Assembly (NCBI RefSeq): GCF_029625295.1
Contig: NZ_CP121112.1
Coordinates: forward strand, 1,302,001 to 1,366,000
From: Flavobacterium gyeonganense
GTDB taxonomy: Bacteria > Bacteroidota > Bacteroidia > Flavobacteriales > Flavobacteriaceae
Length of the DNA stretch: 64,000 nt
Direction of reading: 5' to 3'
Part shown: positions 29,779 to 39,091 of the stretch, piece after piece
Position numbering within the stretch: the stretch's first letter is position 1
Layout: each line of letters opens with the position of its first letter
Position numbers and translations under genes: made by a program
The notes under the pieces: model-generated
What the model saw: the letters and a program-made list of their open reading frames with translations, nothing else
Told to the model about the DNA's origin: nothing
The model's database searches: none

Positions 29779-29846
29779 AATTTTTCTTTATTTTCTAAAT
29801 AATAAAAATCTGTAAACAAAAATGAATTTCTAAAATAGACAACGTT

Positions 29847-30308
29847 TCATGTATATTTAATTTTTAAAATGCATCCTAAAGATTCCAATACAACAATACA
29901 ATATGTATTTGTCACCTCTTGAACAATTGCATTTTGACTACTAAAAACACCTGTTTCTAATTTCACTTTATCTCCCTTTTTGTAAGGCACGACAGAAATA
30001 TTGGAAATATTGTTATTTGAAAGACTTTGTTTAATCGTTAAAATTTCTTCATTTCGAACAATCGCAGGTTTACCCAACCAAAATAAATAACGAACAACTC
30101 CTGCAACCTGAAAAACAGAATTTCGATCTAAGTCTGTCAATTTAACAAAAACATACGAATTAAAAAGAGGAACTTCAATTTTTTTTCTATCAGACCATTG
30201 TTTTATTTGAGTAATCAATGGACAATAGCATTCAATATCTATCTCATTTAATTTTTCTGCTACTTTTTTCTCCCATTTAGGTTTCGTATAAACAACATAC
30301 CAATTCAT
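29847..30308 (-). CDS. UpxY/NusG-like transcription antiterminator
   Basis: A 153-residue specialised NusG paralogue. The NusG N-terminal domain is clear: MNWYVVYTKPKWEKKVAEKL, CYCPL, VPLFNSYVFVKL and VVRYLFWLGKPA. It is followed by a short KOW-like C-terminal region (YKKGDKVKLETGVF, ~110-123). In Bacteroides, UpxY proteins promote elongation through long capsule operons. Here it is the last gene of the first operon, 9 bases after ugd, directly before a strong terminator and a second promoter. Confidence 0.87.
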   Translation of the reverse strand: MNWYVVYTKPKWEKKVAEKLNEIDIECYCPLITQIKQWSDRKKIEVPLFNSYVFVKLTDLDRNSVFQVAGVVRYLFWLGKPAIVRNEEILTIKQSLSNNNISNISVVPYKKGDKVKLETGVFSSQNAIVQEVTNTYCIVVLESLGCILKIKYT

Positions 30309-30317
30309 ATTATTTTT

Positions 30318-31709
30318 TTAAGAGCCTATCGCATTGTAAATAAACCCTATTGACTTTAATTCTTTTGCATTTAAAATATTTCTTCCGTCAAAAACAAAAG
30401 CTGGTTTTTTCATCGAATCATATATTCTTTGCCAATCATATTTAGTAAACTCATCCCATTCGGTAAGAATTGCAATTGCATGCGCTTCACTGCATGCTTC
30501 ATAAGGATCTTCAAATGTAAGAATAGCATCTATATTTTCTGAAGAGTTTCTTGTGCCTAAATAATCTAAATCACTTAAAATTTTATTCTTCGGTACCTTT
30601 GGATCATAAACTGAGATTTTAGCCTGTTCATTAATCAAATCATCGGCAACATATATTGCAGCAGATTCGCGAGTGTCATTTGTGTCTTTTTTAAATGCCC
30701 AGCCTAAAAAAGTTATCTTTTTATCAGCTACAGTATTGTATAAAGTCTGAACAATTTTATTTGAAAATCTTCTTTTTTGATAATCATTCATAATAATAAC
30801 CTGTTCCCAGTAATCAGCAACTTCGTTTAATCCATAAGATTTTGCGATATAAACCAAATTCAGAATATCTTTTTGAAAACAAGAACCTCCAAATCCTACT
30901 GAAGCCTTTAAAAATTTAGCACCAATACGGCTATCCATACCAATAGCACGAGCCACTTCATTTACATCTGCACCTGTCTTTTCACAAACTTCAGACATTG
31001 CATTGATTGATGAAATACGCTGAGCTAAAAAAGCATTTGCTGTAAGTTTAGACAATTCAGATGACCAAACATTAGTTGTTAAAATTTTATCCCGGCTTAC
31101 CCAATTAGCATAAACATCAACTAAAGCATTAATAGCAACATCTCCCCCAGGAGTTGAATCTCCTCCTATTAGAATTCTATCCGGACTTAACAAATCAGTA
31201 ACAGCAGTACCTTCTGCTAAAAATTCGGGATTAGAAAGAATCTGAAATTGCACACCATTTCCAGTATTATCCAAAATACTTTTTATAGCTTCTGCAGTAC
31301 GAACAGGCAAAGTTGATTTTTCTACTACTATTTTATTATTTTTAGAAACTCTAGCTATTTGCCTTGCACATAATTCTATATATTTCAGATCAGCAGCCAT
31401 CCCTTTACCTTTTCCATAAGTTTTGGTTGGCGTATTCACTGATATAAAAACAACTTCTGCTTCATCTATAGCCATATCTACATCGGTAGAAAAGAAGAGA
31501 TTTCTACCTCTCGCTTCAGCTACAACTTCAGAAAGACCCGGTTCATAAATTGGAATATTGTCAGTATTTGGATCATTCCAGTCTTTGATCCTTTGTTCAT
31601 TCAAATCTACTACAGTTACTTTAATATGTGGGCATTTTTGGGCAATTACTGCCATAGTTGGCCCCCCCACGTAACCTGCTCCGATACAACAAATTTTTGT
31701 TATTTTCAT
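30318..31709 (-). CDS. ugd: UDP-glucose 6-dehydrogenase
   Basis: A 463-residue enzyme of the longer, eukaryote-like UGDH subgroup. It has [16 protein letters not shown] (NAD site), [13 protein letters not shown] and the catalytic-Cys motif [16 protein letters not shown]. It oxidises UDP-glucose twice to UDP-glucuronate, a capsule precursor. It lies between the epimerase gene (20-base gap) and upxY in the first operon. Confidence 0.93.
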   Translation of the reverse strand: MKITKICCIGAGYVGGPTMAVIAQKCPHIKVTVVDLNEQRIKDWNDPNTDNIPIYEPGLSEVVAEARGRNLFFSTDVDMAIDEAEVVFISVNTPTKTYGKGKGMAADLKYIELCARQIARVSKNNKIVVEKSTLPVRTAEAIKSILDNTGNGVQFQILSNPEFLAEGTAVTDLLSPDRILIGGDSTPGGDVAINALVDVYANWVSRDKILTTNVWSSELSKLTANAFLAQRISSINAMSEVCEKTGADVNEVARAIGMDSRIGAKFLKASVGFGGSCFQKDILNLVYIAKSYGLNEVADYWEQVIIMNDYQKRRFSNKIVQTLYNTVADKKITFLGWAFKKDTNDTRESAAIYVADDLINEQAKISVYDPKVPKNKILSDLDYLGTRNSSENIDAILTFEDPYEACSEAHAIAILTEWDEFTKYDWQRIYDSMKKPAFVFDGRNILNAKELKSIGFIYNAIGS

Positions 31710-31729
31710 ATTTTACTATTATTAAACTT

Positions 31730-32713
31730 CTATTTTAAATTATTCCAATACCAACTAACTGCTTCTTTTAATCCCTCTTCAAGTGAATATTCAGGATTAT
31801 ATCCTAAAATCATTTTTGCTTTTTCTATACTTGCTAACGAATGTGGAATGTCTCCAACTCGGTTTTCACCATAAATAATTGGCACATCTACAATTTTTGA
31901 ATCAAATTCTCCTAAATATTTTTTCAAGTATCCAACTAAATCGTTCAAAGTATTTCTTTCTCCAAATGCCGTATTATAAACCGTATTAACTGCTTCTACG
32001 TTATTAGAAAAAATTGCAAGAGCATTCATCTGAATTACATTATCAATATACGTAAAATCTCTTGAATAATTCCCATCACCATTAATTACAGGACTTTCAT
32101 AATTCATTAATTGCATTACAAATTTAGGAATCACTGCTGCGTACGCACCTTTTGGATCTTGTCTTCTTCCAAAAACATTAAAATAACGCAAACCAATTGT
32201 TTCTAATCCGTATGTTTTACTAAAAATTTCGGCATATAGTTCATTTACATATTTAGTGATTGCATAAGGAGACAATGGCTTCCCGATTACATCTTCTACT
32301 TTAGGCATTTCTTTAGAGTCTCCATAAGTAGAAGAACTTGCTGCATAGACAAATCGTTTTACTTTAGCATCACGTGCAGCAACCAACATATTCAAAAAAC
32401 CCGAAACATTTACTTCATTAGTAGTAATAGGATCGTTTATAGACCTTGGTACAGAACCCAATGCTGCCTGATGCAATACGTAATCTATTCCCTGAACTGC
32501 TAAATTACAATCAGATATATTTCTTATATCGCCTTCAATTAATTTAAAACTCGGATTTGTCATAAAATTACTTAAATTATGACGATGTCCTGTTGAAAAG
32601 TTATCTAGGCAGATTACATTTTGTCCTAAATTTAAAAAATGTTCACATAGGTTAGAACCAATAAAACCAGCCCCACCCGTTATTAAAATAGTGTTTTGAA
32701 TGTTTGTTTCCAT
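31730..32713 (-). CDS. UDP-HexNAc C4-epimerase (WbpP/TviC-like)
   Basis: A 327-residue extended SDR with ITGGAGFIGSNLCEHF, YAASSSTYGDS (catalytic Ser) and SPYAITKYVNELYA (catalytic Tyr-Lys). The overall shape and the FNVFGRRQDPKGAYAAVIP motif match the WbpP/TviC group that interconverts UDP-GlcNAc and UDP-GalNAc (or the corresponding uronic acids). Together with the dehydrogenase at 28248-29531 it could make UDP-GalNAcA. It follows wzc by 13 bases. Confidence 0.85.
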   Translation of the reverse strand: METNIQNTILITGGAGFIGSNLCEHFLNLGQNVICLDNFSTGHRHNLSNFMTNPSFKLIEGDIRNISDCNLAVQGIDYVLHQAALGSVPRSINDPITTNEVNVSGFLNMLVAARDAKVKRFVYAASSSTYGDSKEMPKVEDVIGKPLSPYAITKYVNELYAEIFSKTYGLETIGLRYFNVFGRRQDPKGAYAAVIPKFVMQLMNYESPVINGDGNYSRDFTYIDNVIQMNALAIFSNNVEAVNTVYNTAFGERNTLNDLVGYLKKYLGEFDSKIVDVPIIYGENRVGDIPHSLASIEKAKMILGYNPEYSLEEGLKEAVSWYWNNLK

Positions 32714-32726
32714 CTACTTTAAATCA

Positions 32727-35177
32727 TTATTTTTTAAATATTTTAAAAATATTTTTAAGAAAACCTGTTTCCTTTTCCTCTTCATGATATCCATTTGAAT
32801 ATGTTCCATAACTACCATAATATCCATAACCATAAGCTGATCCATACTTAGCCTTATTTTCAAAACCATTCAAAATAATACTAACATTACTTAATTCACC
32901 TCTTTTAACTCGGTTATTTAATAATGTGATCATTTCTTTTTTCGAATAATTTTGCCTGACAACATACAGCGTCACATCACTATACTGCATCAATTCTAAT
33001 GAATCAGAAACAAGTCCAACAGGAGGTGTATCAAGTATTATGTAATCATATGTTTTTTTAAGCTCATCGATTAATTCGCCCATTACTTCACTTATAATTA
33101 ATTCTGAAGGATTAGGGGGAATTGGTCCTGAAAGAATAACATCAAGATATGGAATCTGAGTTTTATTTACTATTTCATTGAGCGTTTTTTGCTTTATCAA
33201 ATAATTAACAACACCATATTGATTTACCAAATTGAATTCGTCTGCCAATCTGGGCTTTCTTAAATCCATTCCTATAATCACTGTTTTTTTCTCACTAAGT
33301 GCAAAAACAGTTGCAATATTAATTGAACAGAATGTCTTTCCTTCCCCACTGATTGATGAAGTAAGCATTAATGTTTTTGCTCCGTCTAATTGCCTTTTTT
33401 TATACATAAACTGCAAAGACGAACGAATGCCTCTAAAAGCTTCTGATAATGCTGATTTAGGTTTCTGAAAAACTGCTAAACTGGTATTTTCTTTATTGAT
33501 ACCAACAACTCCAATTAATGGAATATGTGTTTGAGTACTAATATCATCGGTATTTTGAATTGTATTATTAATAAAAAAAAGCAGAAAAACAATAATTAAG
33601 GGTATAAGGATACCTAAAAACAAAGCTAAAACGTAATTCACAGAAGTTTTCGGACCAATCAAACCTCCACCAATATCTTTTGCACTATCTATAAAATGTA
33701 TGTCGGATAAATTAGATGCTTTTACAATCTCGGCTTCATTTCTTTTTTGGAGAAACGTAGCGTAAATATTATCACTTAAATCATATTTTCTTTTGATTTT
33801 CAATAATTCTTGCTGTTCTTCCGGGAGTTTTTTAATAGTACTCTCCGCTTCGCTAATTTTATTGTTGACCAACGATAAATCATATTGTAAAGATGACTTT
33901 GCTGTTGCTATGTTTTCAAGTAAAACATTTTTCACCGCAATCATTTGATTATCGAAATCTTTAAAAATTTTATCACTCTTTACAGCGTAAGACATTTCAG
34001 ATCTCTGTGCAGACAATGCAATAAGTTTGGAAACGTTTGTAACAATATTAGGATCTTCAATTCCTGCAACAGAAGGCGCAGGCAACTTTGAATAATCATT
34101 ACTGTTTTTCAAATATGCTTTTAAAGAATTGTAGTAGGCAATTTTACGGGTTACTGCATCTCTTTCAACATCAAAATTAAGAATCTTCTCCGAAACCTTT
34201 TCTCCTCCTTCTTCTATCTCATATATATTTTTATCCTTTCTGAAAGATTTAAGCTCATTTCCAGTTTCTTTTAATTGAGATTCCATGGCAACGAGAGTAC
34301 TATCAATAAAGCTTATGGTATTTGTAGCAAATAGATTCTTAGTATCTAACTGGTTTTTTATCAGCATTTTAACAGTCGAATTTAAATATTCCACCATTCT
34401 TGCTTTATTTGTTCCCTGTAACGATAGCGTCAAAATTGAACCAGCCTTTTCATCTGCTTCAACACCGATTCCTCTATAGTTCGAAACTGTAGCGTCAAAA
34501 TTATTAAACTTTATAAAATATTCTTTTCCTGTATAAAAACCAGGATTATCATTTATTTCCAGTTTCCAGTTTAAAAATGGCAACCCAACCCGTTCTCCAA
34601 CTTTATATTTTTTAATAAATTCAATAGGTTGAACAGTTGTACTGCTGTAACTGTTATCAGCATATGTAAAAAGTGAAACCGAATTATTCTCAAACGGAAT
34701 TCTGATTTCATATTCATTTGGACTTAAAAATTTGATGCTAATTAAGGTTCCTGCTAACTGCGGTTTTGTTTTATCAATATTAACATAAAAAGGAACAGAA
34801 CCATATACATCAACCATGTTATAATCCCCTTTTTGAAGATAATCTATATAATACTGCAATTTATCTACTACCAATTCGTTGTGCGATCTTGATTGTAGAA
34901 TAGTAGAAATACCGCTTACCTGATCTGAAATACCTCCCCAGTTAAAAACCAAACTTGTATTGGAAGTAAAAAAAGGATTACTTTCTTCTTTAATCGAAAT
35001 TAAAGTTTTCATACTGTAAATCTTTTCTTTTCGAATATTAACCTGATACGCTATGGTAAACGCAATAATTAAGCTTACTAAAAACAATTTCCAATAGCCG
35101 AAAATTTTGAGAAGAAAGCCTTTAAAATCGAAACCTGTATGATTTTCAAAAATGGAAAAATCTTTTATATCTAACAT
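32727..35177 (-). CDS. wzc: Wzc-type tyrosine autokinase and chain-length regulator
   Basis: An 816-residue BY-kinase. The chosen ATG at 35177 (MLDIKDFSIFEN) follows the wza stop; an earlier ATG would overlap wza by over 90 bases. It contains an N-terminal Wzz domain with a membrane helix (KLFLVSLIIAFTIAYQ), a long coiled-coil region, a second helix near residue 530, and the kinase with Walker A GEGKT at 611-615, MDLRKPR (Walker A') and YIILDTPP (Walker B). The tail is Tyr-rich (AYGYGYYGSYGTYSNGYH), the usual phosphorylation cluster. It controls assembly and export of capsule. Confidence 0.93.
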   Translation of the reverse strand: MLDIKDFSIFENHTGFDFKGFLLKIFGYWKLFLVSLIIAFTIAYQVNIRKEKIYSMKTLISIKEESNPFFTSNTSLVFNWGGISDQVSGISTILQSRSHNELVVDKLQYYIDYLQKGDYNMVDVYGSVPFYVNIDKTKPQLAGTLISIKFLSPNEYEIRIPFENNSVSLFTYADNSYSSTTVQPIEFIKKYKVGERVGLPFLNWKLEINDNPGFYTGKEYFIKFNNFDATVSNYRGIGVEADEKAGSILTLSLQGTNKARMVEYLNSTVKMLIKNQLDTKNLFATNTISFIDSTLVAMESQLKETGNELKSFRKDKNIYEIEEGGEKVSEKILNFDVERDAVTRKIAYYNSLKAYLKNSNDYSKLPAPSVAGIEDPNIVTNVSKLIALSAQRSEMSYAVKSDKIFKDFDNQMIAVKNVLLENIATAKSSLQYDLSLVNNKISEAESTIKKLPEEQQELLKIKRKYDLSDNIYATFLQKRNEAEIVKASNLSDIHFIDSAKDIGGGLIGPKTSVNYVLALFLGILIPLIIVFLLFFINNTIQNTDDISTQTHIPLIGVVGINKENTSLAVFQKPKSALSEAFRGIRSSLQFMYKKRQLDGAKTLMLTSSISGEGKTFCSINIATVFALSEKKTVIIGMDLRKPRLADEFNLVNQYGVVNYLIKQKTLNEIVNKTQIPYLDVILSGPIPPNPSELIISEVMGELIDELKKTYDYIILDTPPVGLVSDSLELMQYSDVTLYVVRQNYSKKEMITLLNNRVKRGELSNVSIILNGFENKAKYGSAYGYGYYGSYGTYSNGYHEEEKETGFLKNIFKIFKK

Positions 35178-35191
35178 CTTTTGAGTCCCGT

Positions 35192-35983
35192 TTAATTTTT
35201 GATAATCAAATATACCGTTGTTGCCAATGACAATAAAGTTATTATAGTACCTATTGACTGAATACCGGTTTGTCCCGTTCCCCAAGTTTTTTGCCTTAAT
35301 GGCTTTACATAAACATAATCATTAGGCTGCAAATAATAGTAAGGAGATTTCATCACATTTACATCTGTCAGATCAATATCATTCATCTGTACACCTGTAG
35401 GCGTTTGTCGTATTATAGTAACCGCTTTTCTATTACCAACAGTAGTAATATCACCAGCATTTGCAATGGCTTCCATAATATTTACATTTTCTTTAAATAT
35501 TATTTTAGTTCCTGTGCTCCCTACTTCGCCGTTTATAGTATACCTGAAACCTGATAATTTTACGGTAACAAATATATTTGCTTCTGTTTTGAAATATTCC
35601 TCAAGTAGTTTTTTTTCAATTTTGATGCGTACTTCTTCAAGCGTATATCCAATTACGTTTATTTCTCCTAAAATTGGCATTCTTATATTTCCATGATCAT
35701 CAACAGTAAAACCGTTAAAATATAATTGTGACTCGGATTTACCTCCGCTACTATTTTCATTTTCAGAAGCTTTAAAAATAGCAACTAATTTAGGATCAAT
35801 AGCTTTAATATCCACATTTAAAACATCGTTAACCTGTAATCTGTAAGGCTTTGCTTCAACTGCAGAAACTGTATTCTCATTTCCGGCAGTCCCTTTATCC
35901 TGCAAATACACTAAATCTTTTATGGGAATACATGATGTAAAAAGCGCACTAATTAGTAATAAATAAAAACAGTTTTTTGTCAT
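35192..35983 (-). CDS. wza: Polysaccharide export lipoprotein (Wza-like)
   Basis: A 263-residue outer-membrane lipoprotein. The ATG at 35983 gives MTKNCFYLLLISALFTSC with a lipobox (LFTSC) and mature Cys at 18. It has the poly-export region YRLQVNDVLNVDIKAIDPK and one SLBB domain (FRYTINGEVGSTGTKI). A C-terminal hydrophobic helix (GTIITLLSLATTVYLII) could span the outer membrane. It is the first gene of the capsule operon, directly upstream of wzc, and its promoter lies at 36001-36032. This small Wza is distinct from the long multi-SLBB protein at 23691-26115. Confidence 0.9.
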   Translation of the reverse strand: MTKNCFYLLLISALFTSCIPIKDLVYLQDKGTAGNENTVSAVEAKPYRLQVNDVLNVDIKAIDPKLVAIFKASENENSSGGKSESQLYFNGFTVDDHGNIRMPILGEINVIGYTLEEVRIKIEKKLLEEYFKTEANIFVTVKLSGFRYTINGEVGSTGTKIIFKENVNIMEAIANAGDITTVGNRKAVTIIRQTPTGVQMNDIDLTDVNVMKSPYYYLQPNDYVYVKPLRQKTWGTGQTGIQSIGTIITLLSLATTVYLIIKN

Positions 35984-36000
35984 TTTTAAAATTTTATAAG

Positions 36001-36032
36001 CAAATATAACTATTCCTGTAATCATCAGGAAA
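36001..36032 (-). promoter_or_regulatory. Promoter of the first capsule operon
   Basis: Minus strand: TTTC (36029-36032), 20-base spacer, TATATTTG (36001-36008), close to the Bacteroidota consensus. It is 18 bases upstream of the wza ATG at 35983, which supports that start. The spacer contains an inverted repeat (TTCCTG at 36013-36018 and CAGGAA at 36026-36031) that could be an operator. Confidence 0.7.
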
Positions 36033-36053
36033 TCTTACTTAAGTTGTATTTAT

Positions 36054-36674
36054 CTAATTGTTTTTGAATGTTTTTTCGAAAGGTATACGTTGTAAAATAC
36101 TTCTTCCAAGCGTAACTTCATCCGCATATTCTAATTCATCTCCTACTGAAATCCCCCTTGCTATTGTAGAAATTATAATATCAGAATCAGCGATTTGTTT
36201 ATAGATATAAAAATTTGTAGTATCTCCTTCCATAGTCGAACTTAAGGCAAAAATAATCTCAACAACTTTACCCAATTTTACCTTTTCAACAAGGGTTGTT
36301 ACATTTAACTGGCTCGGCCCAACTCCTTCAATTGGAGAAATCTTACCTCCTAAAACATGATAAATCCCTTTATATTGCCCTGTATTTTCAATAGCCATTA
36401 CATCCCTTATATCTTCAACAACACAAATAGTCTGACGATTTCTTGCTGAATTAGCACAAATTTCACAAACTTTTGTATCAGAAATATTATGACAATTTTC
36501 GCAAAATTTAATATCCTCTCGCATATTTAATAATGCCTGAGACAAAAAAACTGTTTGCTCTTTTGGCTGTTTTAACAGATGAAGAACCAAACGCAAGGCC
36601 GTACGCTTACCTATTCCTGGCAACTGGGACATTTCGCTGACTGCTTTTTCTATTAATTTTGATGAAAATTCCAT
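36054..36674 (-). CDS. recR: Recombination protein RecR
   Basis: A 206-residue RecR. It has the N-terminal HhH region [17 protein letters not shown], the C4 zinc finger [16 protein letters not shown] at about residues 58-73 and the Toprim domain ([21 protein letters not shown]). RecR acts with RecF/RecO in single-strand gap repair. It sits between the Flavo-1-like RNA element and the capsule operon. A TACCTTTG box at 36680-36687 immediately precedes the ATG and would give a very short leader. Confidence 0.95.
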   Translation of the reverse strand: MEFSSKLIEKAVSEMSQLPGIGKRTALRLVLHLLKQPKEQTVFLSQALLNMREDIKFCENCHNISDTKVCEICANSARNRQTICVVEDIRDVMAIENTGQYKGIYHVLGGKISPIEGVGPSQLNVTTLVEKVKLGKVVEIIFALSSTMEGDTTNFYIYKQIADSDIIISTIARGISVGDELEYADEVTLGRSILQRIPFEKTFKNN

Positions 36675-36760
36675 GAAAACAAAGGTAATGCTTTAAACGA
36701 TTAAGTGTTTTTAAAACTTTAATACTCGTAAAAGCCAAAAGTTGTGGTTGACAATATTTC

Positions 36761-36837
36761 TAGCCCTGATGGAAACGACATCCTTTTGTGCCGGCGTTCG
36801 GCGCAAAAGATATAGTGTACAGCAGGAAACAGCTTCT
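36761..36837 (+). ncRNA. Structured RNA element, Flavo-1-like
   Basis: The 160-base gap between recR and the CoA-binding gene holds TAGCCCTGATGGAAACGACA, a perfect 11-bp stem with one G-U pair (36783-36793 with 36799-36809, five-base loop GCGTT) and then AAAAGATATAGTG...AGCAGGAAACAGCTTCTA. The outer TAGC/GCTTCTA can pair. The layout (AGCC, GAT-G-AA-CG, hairpin in CCTTTT/AAAAGATA, AGC-GGA) fits my recollection of the Flavo-1 family of flavobacteria. It is more GC-rich than the surrounding spacer. Function of the family is unknown. A covariance-model search would settle the assignment. Confidence 0.55.
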
Positions 36838-36842
36838 AAAAA

Positions 36843-37208
36843 CTAATATTGATTTGTCGCTAATAATACTAATGTACAGGCAACTTCGACTTTGATATTG
36901 TTAAGCTCAAGTAACTGATATAACTCAGGATTTTCAGTACCAGGATTAAAAATTACCCGTTTAGGCTGTGCCTCCACAATATAATTATAATAATCACGCT
37001 GACGAACCGGATTTAAATACAAAGTGACTGTATCTATATTTGTAACAGGAATGGCTTTAGTATGGATCTTTACTCCCGCAACTTCTCCGGCATTTTGACC
37101 TATTGCCAAAACAGTATGTCCTTTTTGAGTAAGCATATTTATTGCTCTAAAAGCATAACGTTCCGGTTTTGTTGTAGCACCGAGAACCAAAGTTTTTTTA
37201 TTTTTCAT
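36843..37208 (-). CDS. CoA-binding domain protein
   Basis: A 121-residue single-domain Rossmann protein (MKNKKTLVLGATTKPERYAFR at the N-terminus, NPGTENPELYQL near the end) of the CoA-binding/YccU-like family. The start at 37208 is preferred to an in-frame ATG at 37238 because a TACTTTTG promoter box (37226-37233) lies between them. The gene is divergent from marC. Its physiological role is not known. Confidence 0.85.
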   Translation of the reverse strand: MKNKKTLVLGATTKPERYAFRAINMLTQKGHTVLAIGQNAGEVAGVKIHTKAIPVTNIDTVTLYLNPVRQRDYYNYIVEAQPKRVIFNPGTENPELYQLLELNNIKVEVACTLVLLATNQY

Positions 37209-37225
37209 TATTTCTGAATATAGTA

Positions 37226-37233
37226 CAAAAGTA
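37226..37233 (-). promoter_or_regulatory. -7 box upstream of the CoA-binding gene
   Basis: TACTTTTG on the minus strand matches TAnnTTTG; no good TTG at the -33 distance is seen. It is 18 bases before the ATG at 37208. Confidence 0.4.
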
Positions 37234-37362
37234 ATCAAAAAGGCCGAATTTCCCGCTTGTTATTCATTTAGAGACACAAAGAAGAATAAAACAACATCCT
37301 AACATCATTTTAGAGTAAAATCTTAAAATTTAATTACTTTTACTCTCCCAACTAAACACATT

Positions 37363-37992
37363 ATGGATTTATTCATTTATTTATTCGCTGCCCTTTTCTC
37401 TGTTTTGAATCCAATTGGTACTGTTCCTATTTTTGTAGGTCTTACTCATGATGACACCAACAATGAACGATCTAGAATTTCGTTATGGACCGCTATTAAT
37501 GTTTTCATCATTTTAATCGTATCATTCTTTATTGGACAATATGTACTGACTTTTTTCGGAATCAGTATTGACGCTCTTCGTATTGCCGGCGGGCTAGTGA
37601 TTTTAAATTCAGGATTTTCATTGTTATCTGGAAAAATCAGCAAGAAAAGAGGGATTAATAAAAAGATTGAAAACGATGCTCAAAAGAGAAATGATATTGC
37701 GTTGACGCCATTAGCAATTCCGATGTTGGCAGGACCAGGATCTATTTCGTTGTTAATTGCTTTTTATCAGGAACATCACGAAATTGAAGAAATAATTATT
37801 TCAAGTTTAGCAATTTTGGCAATTTCAATTGCAATTTTTATTATCCTGAAGAGTGCACACTATTTGGCGCGTATTTTAGGAGCTTCAGGTATTGTCGCTA
37901 TTTCCAGAATAATTGGTTTTATTGTAATTGCTATAGGAATTCAATACATCGTTAGTTCTATAATTAATATCATAAAAGGAAATCTCATGTAG
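37363..37992 (+). CDS. MarC-family integral membrane protein
   Basis: A 209-residue protein with six hydrophobic segments, beginning MDLFIYLFAALFSVLNPIGTVPIF, with NPIGT and, in the second half, LTPLAIPMLAGPGSISLLI, both MarC signatures. MarC proteins are inner-membrane proteins of unresolved function. It is transcribed from the plus strand, divergent from the CoA-binding gene and convergent with ctlX; a shared hairpin lies at 38017-38062. Confidence 0.9.
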   Translation: MDLFIYLFAALFSVLNPIGTVPIFVGLTHDDTNNERSRISLWTAINVFIILIVSFFIGQYVLTFFGISIDALRIAGGLVILNSGFSLLSGKISKKRGINKKIENDAQKRNDIALTPLAIPMLAGPGSISLLIAFYQEHHEIEEIIISSLAILAISIAIFIILKSAHYLARILGASGIVAISRIIGFIVIAIGIQYIVSSIINIIKGNLM

Positions 37993-38016
37993 ATGTTCAT
38001 GATACATCTAAATAAA

Positions 38017-38062
38017 AAATTCCAAATCCCATACTTTATGACAAGTTTGGAATTTGGAATTT
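38017..38062. terminator. Bidirectional terminator between marC and ctlX
   Basis: A 14-base arm (AAATTCCAAATCCC, 38017-38030) pairs with 38049-38062 with one mismatch. The stem is flanked by A-rich sequence on the left and T-rich on the right, so it can terminate both convergent genes. Confidence 0.7.
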
Positions 38063-38081
38063 ATTTATTGAAAAGTTTAAA

Positions 38082-39017
38082 TTAACTTCTTGGCAAAAAA
38101 ACTTCAGCCATCATACACCTTGCACTCCCTCCTCCACAAGCTTCAATAGCATCTAAACCTGAACTTAAAATTTCGGCATGACTTTCTAATTGTGCAATTT
38201 GTTTTTCCGACAGACTCTGGTATGCAGATGTACTCATAACGATATATTTTTTGTCATTCGTTCCTAGTACTTCCAGCATATTACCAGCAAAGTTATTCAC
38301 TTGCGCTTCGGTAATTAAAATGATGTCTTTTTTATCAGCCTTTAAATTCTCCAAAACCATTTTGCGCTCTTTTTTATCATCAATACTATCAGCACAAATG
38401 ACTGCAAAAGTTTCACCTATACACATCATTACATTGGTATGATAGATAAGTTTTCGTTCTCCATTTACTGTTTGAAAAGCTTCAAAAATCACCGGAGCAT
38501 AATCAAAATCTTCACAAAATTCAATAAACAATTCTTCATCTGCACGTGGTGACAAGGCACAATATGCTTTTCCGTTAGCTCTGTCCAATATTAAACTTCC
38601 AGTTCCTTCCAGAAAAACAGCATCTTCTTCAGCAGATGTATAGTCCATGATATCTGTAATCTCGAAACCTTTTTCTTCTAAAACGTCCAAAATATCTTCC
38701 CGGCGTTCCTGACGACGATTTTCAGCAAACATGGGATACAGTACTACTTCTCCATTTTCATGAAAAGAAACCCAATTGTTTGGAAAAACACTATCAGGCG
38801 TATCTGTTTCTAATGTATCTTCGATAACAGTCACATCTACACCTACAGATCTGAGTTTTTCTACAAAAGCATCAAACTCCTGTTGTGCTTTTGCATTTAC
38901 TGTACTTGGCAGAAGTCCGTCTAATACTTTTTGATAATAATTATTCACAGCCGTTTGCTCATTCATTCTGAAAGCAACAGGCCGAATCATTACGATTGCA
39001 TTTGTCGTTTGTTTCAT
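38082..39017 (-). CDS. ctlX: Citrulline-utilisation hydrolase CtlX-like (guanidino-modifying enzyme family)
   Basis: A 311-residue alpha/beta-propeller (amidinotransferase/deiminase) protein. N-terminal IVMIRPVAFRMNEQTAVNNYY, PDSVFPNNWVSFHENG (substrate Asp/Asn), EGTGSLILDR, YHTNVMMCIG (catalytic His) and CGGGSARCMMAEVF (catalytic Cys near the C-terminus) are all present. CtlX family members act on citrulline/arginine-type substrates. A second member of the superfamily is 74 bases upstream in the same orientation, separated by an inverted repeat. Confidence 0.85.
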   Translation of the reverse strand: MKQTTNAIVMIRPVAFRMNEQTAVNNYYQKVLDGLLPSTVNAKAQQEFDAFVEKLRSVGVDVTVIEDTLETDTPDSVFPNNWVSFHENGEVVLYPMFAENRRQERREDILDVLEEKGFEITDIMDYTSAEEDAVFLEGTGSLILDRANGKAYCALSPRADEELFIEFCEDFDYAPVIFEAFQTVNGERKLIYHTNVMMCIGETFAVICADSIDDKKERKMVLENLKADKKDIILITEAQVNNFAGNMLEVLGTNDKKYIVMSTSAYQSLSEKQIAQLESHAEILSSGLDAIEACGGGSARCMMAEVFLPRS

Positions 39018-39026
39018 ATTTTATAT

Positions 39027-39084
39027 GTTTCAAGTCTCGAGTTTCAGGCTTCACGTTAAAAACTTGAAACCTGAAACTTGAAAC
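39027..39084. repeat. Imperfect inverted repeat between ctlX and the DDAH-like gene
   Basis: GTTTCAAGT...GTTTCAGG (39027-39048) is mirrored by CCTGAAACTTGAAAC (39070-39084). The same GTTTCAAG-type motif also recurs in direct orientation. It could be a hairpin terminator or a dispersed intergenic repeat. It lacks a clear following T-run. Confidence 0.45.
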
Positions 39085-39091
39085 AATTTCT

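Noticed and set aside
39027..39084. The GTTTCAAG repeat as a CRISPR or transposon end
   Set aside because: Only one pair of arms, no spacers, no target duplication, no adjacent mobility gene; a hairpin or dispersed intergenic repeat is the simpler reading.
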